49,323 nt of DNA from the NCBI GenBank assembly GCA_002633005.1, contig NMRA01000265.1, positions 251,904 to 301,226 on the forward strand. Reading direction: 5' to 3'. Below are positions 9,645-21,440 of the stretch, piece after piece (positions within the stretch are counted from its first letter, which is position 1; each line of letters opens with the position of its first letter). Source of the DNA: Phoronis australis (lineage: Eukaryota; Phoronida; Phoronidae). The notes beneath the pieces were generated by a model that saw nothing but the letters and a program-made list of their open reading frames with translations, did not search any database and was not told the origin of the DNA. The position numbers were made by a program, and so were the translations under genes.

Positions 9645-12352
9645 AGTCAAGTTCACTATGTCCAAATTTTGACATTCGTTGGAAATTTTTGGGGAAAGTG
9701 GAAAGTATATATTTTAGAAACGTCAAATCAGAAAATAACTGATTCCATTTTTTCGGTGGCCATCTTGGCGGCCATCTTGGATTTTCAAAAATTGCTCCGG
9801 TATAATGGATTTTGCCCAATATATCCGCCCTTGGGTCAATGAGAATGTTAGTTTTTATCGCTACACCTGCAGTTCTGAGGTCAATGAATTGGAATTTTTA
9901 AATTTAATGGCGGCCATCTTGGTAGCCATCTTGGTAGCCATTTCGAAATTTCATAAATGGCGCCCGAAAAATACATTTTGCTCAGTATTTCTGTTCTTGG
10001 GTCACTTACAATGTTAGTTTTAATGGCTGCACCCACATTTTTGGGGTAAGGAATTGAAAAACACTATTTATAAAATGATAATATAATCTAAATGATATTA
10101 TTAGCAGATACGAACACCCTGATTATTTAAAGGAATCGCAGAAACGCAGATTAACTTACATGCATATTTAGAGTGTATATCTATATCTTTTTCAAAAGAC
10201 ATTTGAGACATATATTTTGAAGATTTCGTTATTATTTCCCCTGTTCACTTTGGAATCCAGTTCTCCTCTACTCCATGGAAATGCATTTTGCCTTTGACAG
10301 TCGGATAGTAGATAAGCTTGACAGTAACCAGGCTGAGGATCAATGACGAAAACAACTGTTGTAGCCTGCTGGGCAAATCGACCAGAAACATGCTATCTGC
10401 CACTATGATTTTACCCTAACACCAAGAGCAGTCTTTGCTGCCAGTGGGACAATGCTGTCATGCACAGACAAATCGAATCGAATCCACCTTCTGCAGAAAC
10501 TTTCCGAAGCAGACGTCTAAGAACAGGACAGTCCTCAAGCTGCAAGAGAGGTTTTAGACTCAGAAAATATGTAAACAACATCCAATGAGTTTGTTCACCC
10601 AAGCCAAAAAACTACTCGTGTGGATAGTATGGAAGAGATTATGACGATATCATTCTGGTTTTTGACACCCACAAAGACAACTCTTTGAAGCAAGCCACAA
10701 GAGAAAAATGGAGGCAGAGAAAGGGTCAAGTACAGCACCAGATAAGAGATGAGACTTACATAAACAACATCTCAATGAGCCGTTTCCTCTCCCATGACCA
10801 AGAATGGCTCAACTTACTGAATATCTGTCTACAAAGACACTTGAATATAATAAAGACTCTGAAAAGATAGCCATTACTTCAGCTTCAGGATGCACAAAGA
10901 GCAACCGACGTGATCTACGCTTAGAAGAAAATGATCAAGGAAAAGCAGATGTATTGCTAATACACTGTACATCATAGAGTTTTGGCATCACATCAAATGG
11001 TCCCGGATTCTCAGCTGATGTTTTTTCACCTGACATGGATTTACTGATACCCGTCATTGCCTATTATGACAGGCTTCTCAGAAATACTTCAGTCACCATG
11101 GCATCTGGGATTGTGGACGTGAATCCAATATGGACAATATTAGGTGCTGCCGGGGCAAAGGCTCTTCCTGCGTTCCATAGAAAGACAACACTGGTCCATT
11201 CTATACATGTAGGTTGGATATATATTTGAACGCAAACACCGATGATATAAATGCACAGCAGACTTTTGTACTGCTTTTAAGCAGAAGAAGTAACAGGTGA
11301 ACCTTTTTTCACATTAGCCCTTTTTACATGTGCATACTCACAACAGGGTATAGGCACAAATAGCATTCCAGAGCTGAGATGGTACCTCTTCTGTAAACAT
11401 ATGGCTGACAGCGTCAAACGTCCACCAACCATTGGTGCTTTGAAACACCATGTGCTGAGGGTGTTTTTTCAAGACAGAGTGTGGAGCCAGGAAGTCATTG
11501 CTCAACAGAAGTTCCTTGACCCATTGCAGAATGAACTTACAAAGATGACGACCTGAAACATTCACAACTGAGAAGCTCCGGCGCCACAGGCTATCATTGA
11601 TATGGTTCCAAAACAATTCCTCTTCCCAAAGATGCTCTTGCCGGTCAAATGTCAGTATAGTGCAGAATGTCAGAATGGTGATGATGACGTGATTCCTGGT
11701 GGCAGTGATGGCTATAGTAATGATCTATAGACTGTCTTTAAAGTTTTGAAAGACTATTGACACTACAAAAAACATACTTTCGTTTTTTTCAAACGTAAAT
11801 AAGTTGTCTAGGTACTGTTTTAGTTTTAAGTGTCTTGAAAGAAGCAAACTCCGAACAAAATATACAAAAAGTGAGATAGTGGTCATGTGTCGGATTACAT
11901 GAAGAATGCATTTAGAAATTGTGGCTGCTAATAAATGGGTTTTTGATTATGTTTCTCATTTAATAAGTTGCATTTTCAGATTTCTTGACCACAAAAATAT
12001 GGGTGCAGCCATTAAAACTAACATTCTAAGTGACTCAAGAGCAAAGATACTGAGTAAAATGTATTTTACGGGCGCCATTTTTAAAAATCCAAGATGTCGC
12101 CCAAAAATTAAAATTTCCAATTCCTTGACCTGAGAAATGCAGGTTTAGTCAAAAAAACCAATATTCTAAGTGACCCAAAGCGGAGATATTGGACAAAATC
12201 CATTTTACCGGTGCCATTTTTGAAAACCCAAGATGGCCGCCAAAAACGGAATCAATTATTTTCTGATTTGTCATTCCATGAGGTTTCCAAAAATGTATAG
12301 TTTCCACTTTCCCCAAAAAATTCCAACAAAGTTACACAACAAACCTGACTAT
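9645..12352 (+). mobile_element. Decayed DNA transposon with about 380-bp terminal inverted repeats
   Basis: Two inverted arms flank about 1.9 kb of internal DNA: 9678-10056 and 11976-12327, with weaker similarity out to 9645 and 12352. Each arm contains two tandem modules, each with a GCCATCTTGG segment, a CATTTT(A/G)C(T/C)CA-like segment, and a TGGGTCA...AATGTTAGTTTT segment. The inside holds plus-strand relics of a transposon protein. The target-site duplication could not be read. Confidence 0.8.
10640..11545 (+). pseudogene. Broken transposon-encoded protein, uncharacterised family
   Basis: Fragments of one protein in plus-strand frames, in family order. At 10640-10870 is YDDIILVFDTHKDNSLKQAT followed by an SRFLSH segment. 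At about 11020-11200 is FSPDMDLLIPVIAYYDRLL, then NPIWTILGAAGAKALPAFH. At 11365-11545 is IPELRWYLFCKHMADSVKRP, then a GALKHHVLR...RVWSQEV segment. I recognise this as a repeat-borne protein family common in fish and marine invertebrate genomes (typical motifs are VFDRY...SLK.ATR, SPDTDVL and PGFHA.TGCD). The SPDxD segment resembles FEN/PIN-like nuclease folds, but the function is not established. Frameshifts and stops make it a pseudogene. Its place between the long inverted arms makes it the likely relic of the element's own gene. Confidence 0.7.
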
Positions 12353-14470
12353 TACGCCACTTTTTGTTTTTAACCACTGGACTTGAAACAGAGAAGATTT
12401 GCCTTATCTATACTTTGCTTGGAATCAAACAAATGATGTTATTTGCTTACGCTCAGTACTTTGTGTGTAATGCATATATTTTCTTTCCTTAGTACTACTC
12501 AGATGAATGTGATTTCTGTATGGTACTAATAAGCAAATTTTATGCCCAATATCACGTCCTAATTCCATAATGAAAATCGCATGAGGACTTCAATGTAATA
12601 CAGCAGATTTATTAAAGCTGCTATAAACCCACATTGTATCAATAATGAACTAACTTTTGATTTACATCATTTTCACATCAAACCTCCTTTCATTGAGTTT
12701 CTTTGACCTTGTGAGGATGGGTTTCTTGGCTTGGAAAGAATTCACCTAGAAAAAATGACATGATATTTTAAGTCAAATTGATAAGCTCAGGTTCGAGCTA
12801 TAACGAACTGTCATTTCTTTCTAATTCCAGGAATCACTTGTACTTTGAGTAAGAAATGGGCCGAGACAATAAATAGTTAAAATCAAGGGTTGGTTTATTC
12901 GAAGGAGGGCAGGTTTATACATGTAGGTACTTTAACAGCAATGACATAGTCACATTAACGAACAGCATGGATTTGCAGTGACGAAGTTAAAACTACACAT
13001 CATCAAATGCATTTCATTTTTAACATAAATAAATGTAAATGCAAACAACAGTTGTTCCATATGACATGTAATAAATCGAAATATGCTTGAAGATACGTTT
13101 ATTTTAAATACTTGGTCAATTCCCACCAGCACGTGGATCAACATAAGCAGATGATGCGGGTTGATAGAATTAACTTTAACCAAGTTACATGAACACTTCA
13201 GTTACAAAGCAGGTGCTGTATCAGCTTTTTGGAGTCGCATGTAGGCAAACAGTGATCAATTATTGTTGTTTACTTATATAAAAGTAAAATGTCAGACATA
13301 CAGTATGTTGTACGCCGGGTTAACGGATAAGATGCAAAGTATTGTCGTGTCCCATTGTACTCATTACTGCAGTTTATAACCACGTCAAGCTACTGTGCAA
13401 AATTAACTTTAAAAATAATGTCAATTGTTCATACCTCCGTTTGATAATGTTGGGTCATTAGTCCGCAAAAAATTAAAAAAAAACGTGAATGGGAATGTTC
13501 TGAAAGAAGTTTTCGGTGATAACTGTGAGTTCTAAACTTACGTCGTTTGTATACAAGATAAATAGCAATTCATCGTAAAAGCCTCATCCCCCGGCAGCCA
13601 GCGCACCGCGAGACCTTCACATTGAAGGCCTGAAACAAATGTGAACAATAGGCACATGCATTCGCTACGCAACCCCTGACTGCAGTCGCGCGTGATCGAA
13701 TTAGTTGGTATTCTTGGGCACGGGTCTAAGTTAATCAAACTCATGAAAGTCACGGTCAGTTTGGCATTTTCTGTAGTTGTGCCGCCGAACCAAGCTCGAG
13801 TGTGGGATGTGTCTTGCAAATCGGCCACAGCATACAGGCTAATTAGACTTGAGACTGAATTTCGAGTTTTTATCGGAACTGGAGCTTTTTCTCGAGTTTG
13901 TAACACGAATTTAGGGATCAACGGTTACTGAATGAACTCGAGTAATAGCCACTTGCTCAAAGTAGACCTGATGTATAAGGAAATGTTAATTGTAGACCCG
14001 TTCCCAAGTCCGCCTACCGTTATTTTTTTTCTCGGTACGTGAATTTGGAAACCCGGTGCCAATCACGACGAGTAAAATGTCACAAAAAGCATGTGCAAAC
14101 TCCGATGTTGCATTTGTTCAAGAATGCGACCCTTTTGGGTTTTCTGAGCGGAGTGTGTCCGGCCCTTCTGATAGTAGGCTATAGACCTAGGCCTAGCATC
14201 CGTGAGATGTTTACTGGCCGGCCGTAAACCGAAATTTTCGCCAGGTGAACCCGCCCTTGTATTGGTTTCACAAAAATCAAGAGCGAGAGTTCTTGACTTT
14301 GGTCATCAAGGAGAAGGATTACTGGCATACCATAGTTTGAATAGACCGGCCCACTGTTGTTATCTGTCTACGCGGAATTGCGAGACTTTCCATGACAAGG
14401 TTACCATATTCACTCACCTGAGCAGATTTGCAATGAGTCAACAACCGTTGACCTACTTTATGACTACAAA
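12353..14470. other. Intergenic, 5' flank of LU-1
   Basis: Nothing confidently coding. A minus-strand segment at 13542-13629 has good splice sites (listed separately). The stretch at 13690-14230 is less AT-rich than its surroundings and may belong to the LU-1 promoter or 5'UTR. No TATA box is obvious. Confidence 0.4.
13542..13629 (-). other. Candidate orphan exon
   Basis: On the minus strand a strong acceptor (pyrimidine-rich tract ending TTTGTTTCAG) precedes an 88-nt open segment, which ends at a consensus GTAAGT donor. Read in the phase used by the LU genes it encodes LQCEGLAVRWLPGDEAF followed by a TMNCYLSC segment, so it begins in the LU style but has too few cysteines. The phase at its end would be 2, unlike the LU genes. 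I found no matching signal-peptide exon or last exon, so it may be an exon of an unrecognised gene or chance. Confidence 0.25.
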
Positions 14471-17400
14471 ATGGACGAGTTGTGGAAGTCCATCGTGGTA
14501 ACTATAGTTGTCGTTGTGGCACTCGTGCAAAAAAGTAAGTCTTTGACTTGTTTAGGCCTACACAACAATTGTGTCCTGTTAGCTGTTTTTCACGCTGTCA
14601 AGTTATCTGTTACTGTATCTTATTACTTTGACGACTCTGAGCGTGTTCTTTTTGACTGAGTTAGCTGCCGTCGTCGCATATACTTTAGCCTAGTGTAAAC
14701 TCTACCTGTCTACGACTGGCATATCACGTCGTAGGGCCTAACCTGAGTGTTGCTGTTTGCTGCTTAGATTGGAGAAACGTGTCAGTTGATCTTCAGTTCA
14801 TCACCGGTGGTTCACTATCCTACGACCTTGTTTTGGTTCGCTTTATTTCGGTATCACTTTGCAGATAATTTACTTGTATCTAGAAGAACTTTGAAGAAAT
14901 AATTAGTCAATTTCCAGTCACCAAGTAATGCGCATGGTTTGCACCAAATTCGGGCAATTAATCGGAATCACCGAAAGGATTTTAATCCGCTATTACTTTT
15001 ATATTAATAGGCCTAAAACGAAGAATTTTGATCGTGCATGCATAATTAGTAAAAACCAGGTAGTTTAGAACTATAACAAATTTTGTACTTAATTGACATT
15101 TTTTTTGTCTAATGTCCCTAACTAAATAATAAATTGGCCTACTTAGGAAGATTATTAATTTACTACAGTAAAGTATTGAAATGTTAAAAAATATGCTCAC
15201 CAGTGAATCATACTGAAATGAGCTGTGAAGTTAATGTTGTACTGCAGATAATGCCAGGGTCCTCAATCCCTCAATTTAGGGGTTGAATATTGGCCGCATT
15301 ACCCTCTGAAAAATATCAAAAAATCATGCAAAATTCCTCTTGTGAGACCTAAAAATTTCGCTCAAGGGAGATAAAAATTTTTCCAAGGTTTGACTCACTT
15401 GTAACTGACACAGACGGTGATTTGAAACACCACAAAATCTTATGTTTTGGCTACTTGAGGCAGAGCCTCTGAGGTCTGATCAAAGGGCACGGGGGGGTAC
15501 AATTTTTCTTATCCCAAAAATCCCCCTGTTCAGAAGGCATATGTAGGTTTCCCCTCAGGTAATGGAGGGCGCTGAATGCACATCGTTACATGCTATAGTA
15601 GATATGTGATTGACACACTCTTTCAATGCCTTCAATAATAACACCCTGGTTTAGTGGGATAGCATATTAAGCCATCCGTGAATCTACCTCAAATACCGTA
15701 CCACTTCTGTCACTACTTTCTAAGCACATCTTTGACCTGGGAATAAATTGAGATGAATCAAAGTTGTTTTGCGATGGAAAGGTGGTTGCATTGAAACTCT
15801 GGAATTTGTAGTTTATTTAGCTTAACAGTCTTAATCCTTACTTGTGTGCACGCTGAAGTATGTATAGTTAGTCTTTTGAAGCAGTTGCTACTTTGTAACA
15901 TGAGATATGGTCATTGTAGGCAGTGCCATCTGGTGCTTTGAATGTACTTCATCCCAGCCTGGGTGTGGTATGGAAGTAGACTGGAAATTGCAGAAGTGGC
16001 ACTGGTGCACCTCTTATCATGGACAACCTGCCATGTGCGTCAAATACAAAGAAATCAGTGGTGGTAAGTGTGTTAGTATCAAGTAGAGGATGGGCTTAAT
16101 AACCGCATGGGTGCAATACGTTTTTACATGATGGGTGCATAAATCTCTATGAAGGTGCATCTAAGACATTACAATTAGGAGAACCTCCGACTGAAAGTTC
16201 TAAAAAGGAAAACTTGTATGGAATGCCGGTAACAGTTTTGGTCATCTTCAAACCTCACCCCTAAATTTGACTACATGAATGCAAATTATTGACTAAGCTA
16301 TAACATTAGGGCTTGCCCATCAACACGGCCAGACCCTGCCCTGTAGTCTCTGATGTCTTAAATAAGAAGTTTTGTTCAGAACACTTGTGGCTAAGTTTGT
16401 AAAACCCAGCAGGTTTTGTTGATCGAAGCTATTCCATTTAGCAAAATGCCCCGCTTGATGAAACAAAGTGTACACATTTTTAATGCAGTCTGTGGAAATT
16501 GTTATAAAAGTTGCATTTGGGAAATACGTTTTTCTCTAGATGCTCTTTATTTTCATTCAGCACTGTAACTTTTAAGTGGACACAAGCGACGCAAGCAACT
16601 TTTTCTAGTTTAAGAAGAGTACATATAATGACCTTGAAGCAGTGCCTAGTGTGGGATTAGTGCAAGTGATTAGTAGGGATGTAATTGAGAAAGAATATGA
16701 CCATGCGTTCTCCATTTAAAGCACACTCAGCTCATTTCACCCTCCCTCATTTGTAAAAGTAATGTATATTCAGTTTGCTTTGTTGGGAGAATTGAAAGTT
16801 GATGGATTGATGGCAGAACAAAACGAATTTATAATTTAAAGATGAATAGTAGTTTGAAATTTGTCAAATGGTTTATGCCCTTTGGTAGGTCTATTCATTA
16901 TGTCAATAATTTTTCAATTGTATTACAAATGAATAGACAATCCTCTGTTGGAATGCCGTTTGGTAAACTGGAGTCAAGTCAGGAGATGGAAATAAAGAGT
17001 TTCAAATGGTAGTATTCTTAGTAACCCCACTGTCCAGTGCTAATGTGTGACCTTGCCAGTGTTATAAGAGAAATTGTTTTCGTGTTCAAAGAATGTGCAC
17101 ATGAAATCAGCACTTTCACAGACGCTTATGGTACTTTGTACCGAGTACCATGCATGGTAAGATATCCACCATCTTGCAGATGGCATCTTCAGGATCAATG
17201 AAAGTCACGTGTCAATTGTCGCCCCCATGCAGAATATTGCTGGCATAAGCCAAAATGCTCCATTCAATGGTTGTTAATTTGCCATGTGACTGATAGTTGT
17301 TACTATCGATATTGTTACTGATGTAAACTACATATGGCCCAGGACTCAATGACTTTTGAAATTAAAAAGCTGATCTGTACTGGAAAAAGATGCCTGTGTA

Positions 17401-18536
17401 CTATGGAACTTTGTCTGCTGCATGATGTCTCAGGGTTTGTACATTATGTAGAAAGCTTCGCTCAGCAGCTTTTGAGTAAAAGACTGTTCTAAAGCGTGCC
17501 TGATAACTGAGAATCATTTTGGAAGTTTAAAATGGATGTATTGATGTCAAATTCCAGTTTACTTTGCAAAAGTGTTTGGTCTTTTGAACACTGGTTTTCT
17601 AAAATTAAGTGCATTGGGAATTCCAGAAGGCGAACAGGTCATCTTCTTTTTTTTTTTTACTTTCATAACCACATAATTAGTGTCAGAAATCACACACCAG
17701 GTTGAGTAATCGAGTATGGGTACAATTTTATTTCAATAAAACTGCAATAATATTTCGGGCAGTGATAAGTAACTTCCATCTATATCCCCGGCACTACTGG
17801 GAAGTCACGAGTTTATTATTTGCCTTATGGAAATCTCAATCTGCATGTTATCAAGTATTACGCTGTGACTGTGCTAATTTCACGTATGCATTTTGTGAAT
17901 GGTTAAGCTGTTACCAAGTTGTAAGCAGCATCATGTAAACGGGCTTTAGTCAGTTTAATTGGCTGTCTGCTTCAGTCATACTGGTAAATTTAAAAGCTGC
18001 TTTTGGGATTGTGAATTAGTTTCTGGGGAATATCGAAACACTGTGAGTTAAAGTTGAGAAGGACATTTTCTTCAGCATGGCATTGAAATAGAAGACCTCC
18101 GGCATTTGACCCTAAACTAATGTAAGAAAATCCCATATTTACAGCACTGTTTCTTACCTGTCACGTGAAAGAACATACTTCAGGATTTGTCTAGACTATA
18201 ATACATTGTTTAAATGTTCTACATGTATATTCACATGTTAACATTGTGCATATTTCAGCTTCTGAAAGATATGTTCGTGGCTGTGTAAATAAATTGTTTG
18301 AAAACACATTCTACCGTCACGAAATACCATCAACCATTCGACAGAACTACTGTGTTACATCCAAGTCAACGGGAAACAAAGTAATCAGCAGAGACGAGGA
18401 TGTCAAAAAGGCCAAACAGATCTTCTGTTTCTGTAACTCTAACGATGGCTGCAACTCAACGACATGGCTCCGTGGACATTTCAGTACAGTTCTCTTGGCC
18501 TCTGTTATGTCATTGCTGTTACTGAGAGCTTTTTAA
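14471..18536 (+). CDS. LU-1: Ly6/uPAR (Quiver-like) three-finger protein, GPI-anchored
   Basis: Three exons joined at GT-AG sites: 14471-14534, 15920-16063 and 18259-18536, giving 161 residues. Exon 1 starts in good context (A at -3, G at +4) and encodes the signal peptide MDELWKSIVVTIVVVVALVQ. Exon 2 begins WCFEC and has five cysteines (WCFEC, GCG, HWC, AMC). Exon 3 has five more (RGC, NYC, FCFC, DGCN) and ends in the family's CxC...CN motif, then a hydrophobic tail (STVLLASVMSLLLLRAF) typical of a GPI signal. Ten cysteines fit the five-disulfide three-finger fold, and the NST after the last cysteine is a glycosylation sequon. Both introns are phase 1. Expected location is the outer leaflet of the plasma membrane. 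The order RGC...CxC...CN resembles Quiver/Sleepless proteins, which modulate ion channels and receptors; the partner here is unknown. It is convergent with LU-2. Confidence 0.85.
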
Positions 18537-19032
18537 TACCAGCTGTCCTAGTCTCAGATATGAGCACTGTTGTATAAAATTGTAACATTCCATTGTCTGG
18601 TCGTATAACATTATGTTCATATGTAAAAAGAAGTTATAAGTTGTCGTAGGAAGAATTAAATCAAATACTGGAACTGGGAAGTGTCATGGATCGTGACAGG
18701 TTTTCATTCCACCCTTTCGTCCGTCCCCCCCNCTCCAATAATATGCTCACATATAATGACACTGTGTCTACATTTTGCAATATTTCAGCTTGTCTGTTTT
18801 GACCAATAGATGGTGTTTTGGTTAGGTGGGGAAGTACATTGGAAATGAATATAAGTATCTATTGGTCAAGACATCTATAGCTTTTTGCTGTAATTCATGA
18901 GGTGCAGATTCACCGCCATTAATTTGAGTGCATTATGTGTCTCAGTATTTGATTTTATTCATTCCTACAATGGGATGTTTAGTATTGTTAGATAAAGTCC
19001 TTTGTACATAAAAGAGGCATAGAAATGGATTT

Positions 19033-19038
19033 AATAAA
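19033..19038 (+). other. Candidate poly(A) signal of LU-1
   Basis: First canonical AATAAA downstream of the LU-1 stop, about 500 bp away. A 3'UTR of this length is reasonable. Confidence 0.45.
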
Positions 19039-20074
19039 ATGTTTTACCTTGTTGGATTTATGAACTCTTAAAATATCTGGTTTTGCTTTTTTCACATTTC
19101 AGCCACAATTTTTACCAGGGAATAATGTATTAGCACTTAGGAGGAATGTTCTGTGCTGATTTGCCATTACTTTTCATTTATCCATGTAATTTGAGTTATC
19201 AAACAAGATGTGTTTCCGTGACTACTGTTGTATAACTTTTAGGTCATTAGATTTACATGTTAAGCATTCATTTCAGGAATATTATTTTGCTCCATGTATT
19301 CGTAATTACTGTCCCTTCCTTCTGTGTTGATATATTTTTTCTGGTGACTTATGCACATTCATGACCATATCCAAATATGTTTTGGTTAAATAATAAGATA
19401 GAAATCATTACAGAAAACACGGTATCAGATTTTGTGTCTGCCTCCTTTTTCAGGTAATGCAGCAATTTGGATGCCAAATTTATTTGTTAAATGGTCATTC
19501 TATTGTACTCTCCATATCTTTCCAGAGGTTTCATTGTTGCCAACTGCCCTGCTTCGTCCCACGTCTTGCTATGTCATGCTATTTTCTGGCTCTTTGGTTT
19601 TGGGGCTTTTATATACAATTTCCACATTCCATTTCACACCAGTGGCATAAGAAGTACTGCTAGCGTGCCATGGATAGGGTTTACACAGATATTCCTCCCT
19701 TGTGGCATCCTACTTTTTCATGTTGGAATGTTGGCAACTGTGGAGCTTGTGCTAGGTTTTCCTATGGAAAAACTATACTGTCAGTGTGTCATCTGTAAAT
19801 ATTGCTTTATACTGTAATATTTTGAGCATATAGTTTGGATGTATTTTTCGGAAAAGTGGAACAATCTTGATTTTGTCTGATAAGAATTTTCGTTGAAGTG
19901 AAATGCAAAGGTAAAACTAGTGATTGCGAAATAAGGTAAAATGCACATTTTGGCAAGGCAGAAATGTACTTCATAAAGTATCTAGCACAACTATCCCCAA
20001 TCAAAACTTGCTGAAGTTCTATTAGTGCTAATGCAAATGTGACCGGTAGTAGCCAGTCTTTCACTGTGTCTCAT

Positions 20075-20141
20075 AGCATTTTTTGCTGTGGACATGCAGC
20101 ATTTCTTGCGGTGGACACGCAGCATTTCTTGCTGTGGACAC
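20075..20141 (+). repeat. 23-bp minisatellite, 3 copies
   Basis: Three adjacent copies of AGCATTTCTTGC(T/G)GTGGACA plus CGC, starting at 20075, 20098 and 20121, with single-base differences. Confidence 0.85.
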
Positions 20142-21292
20142 AATACTTTTCCACTTGCTGCATTTCCTTTTCACATAGCATTAGATATCGGCTTGGCACT
20201 GGTTAGGAATCAAGATCCTTTACATCTGAATGGATCTACAGCAGAACTTCATTCACCAACATTGTGGTTATTGCGAGCTAACGCTTCCGAGTGCATGCGT
20301 TTGTACAGGTGAGACTGTAGTCTTGATGCAGTCTCTATTGGTGCAAGAGTCTGGTGTGCATTAGGAAATCAAGGCCAGTTGGTCTTTTTTCTACCTTTTT
20401 AAGCTATGATCCGATTTGTTGGTATACTTTAACATTTCAAATTTTCTGATTCAAATATTTTCTCAGTTGCTGCTCAATCATTTCATATGTCTGCTGTTCC
20501 TTTTTGGGATAACAGTAATGAGATATGAAAACAGAACTAAAGTTACTCAAACCGAAGTGTTCTGCTTGAGTGGCAGTGATGTCTCGAAGCGATTGTCACA
20601 ACGCTCTTTTTTTATCAGCTGAATTAAAGCTCTAGCTTTGGCCACGTTTTATATGTTCATCTGATTTAATTGCACCTCTTGACCTCATCCTTCATTAAAC
20701 AGAGATGTGCTCTAGATTCTAAGATTGGATTTGAGACCAGTTGAGCTGTTGTTTAGCTGGAGCCTTTATGAATTTTTGAGTCACCCATTCTTCGAAACGA
20801 GCAGTGTTTTAGCCTCTTGACAAATTGCATGTACCCACATATGGTAGACTGATTATTTTCTGAGAGCACTGCAGTATGTCCCATGCAGCTAACGGGCTGA
20901 TTAAGCGGGTACTTACTAATGTGTCAGAGGTAGTTTATGTGGGTGAAAGACTGGCGTATAGATCCTGAAATTGCAACTGAAGATTTTTGTATGTGTGCAT
21001 TCTACATTTAATGGTTACTGCACTTTTTAATGGTGCGGTGCTTACGTTCGCTTTTTTATAATAAACAGACTATTATTATAGTACAATGTATTGAGTTTCA
21101 CGTACTTTTGCACCAATGGTGTATTGTAGCGTAGCATAAAAGCAGTGGGAAAGGACCTCGGCATCTGGAATGGAAGTGTACGTTTACATACTGTGTATTT
21201 AGGTCCATTTACTTTTGTCCAGAATGTGGACAGCCATGCAACACAAGAGATAGATTTGATTTATAATTTCTTATCTAGCATATGCAGGCTGA

Positions 21293-21440
21293 AAAGCAGG
21301 AAAATTTGGCACTGTAGTCTCCAAAGCAGGGAAATTTGGCACTGTAGTCTCCAAAGCAGGGAAATTTGGCACTGTAGTCTCCAAAGCAGGGAAATTTGGC
21401 ACTGTAGTCTCCAAAGCAGGGAAATTTAGCACTGTAATCT
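21293..21440 (+). repeat. 30-bp minisatellite, about 5 copies
   Basis: Unit starts GAAATTTGGCACTGTAGTCT and ends CCAAAGCAGG. The middle copies are identical and the ends are slightly diverged. Because 30 is divisible by three, a repeated decapeptide is readable on both strands, but nothing suggests translation. There are no spacers, so it is not a CRISPR array. Confidence 0.95.

Noticed and set aside
19432-19817. Three overlapping plus-strand frames with hydrophobic residues
   Set aside because: No conserved motif, no matching splice sites, and several frames are open at once, as expected of T-rich intergenic DNA.
21293-21440. CRISPR-like array
   Set aside because: Repeats are directly adjacent with no spacers, and the genome is eukaryotic.
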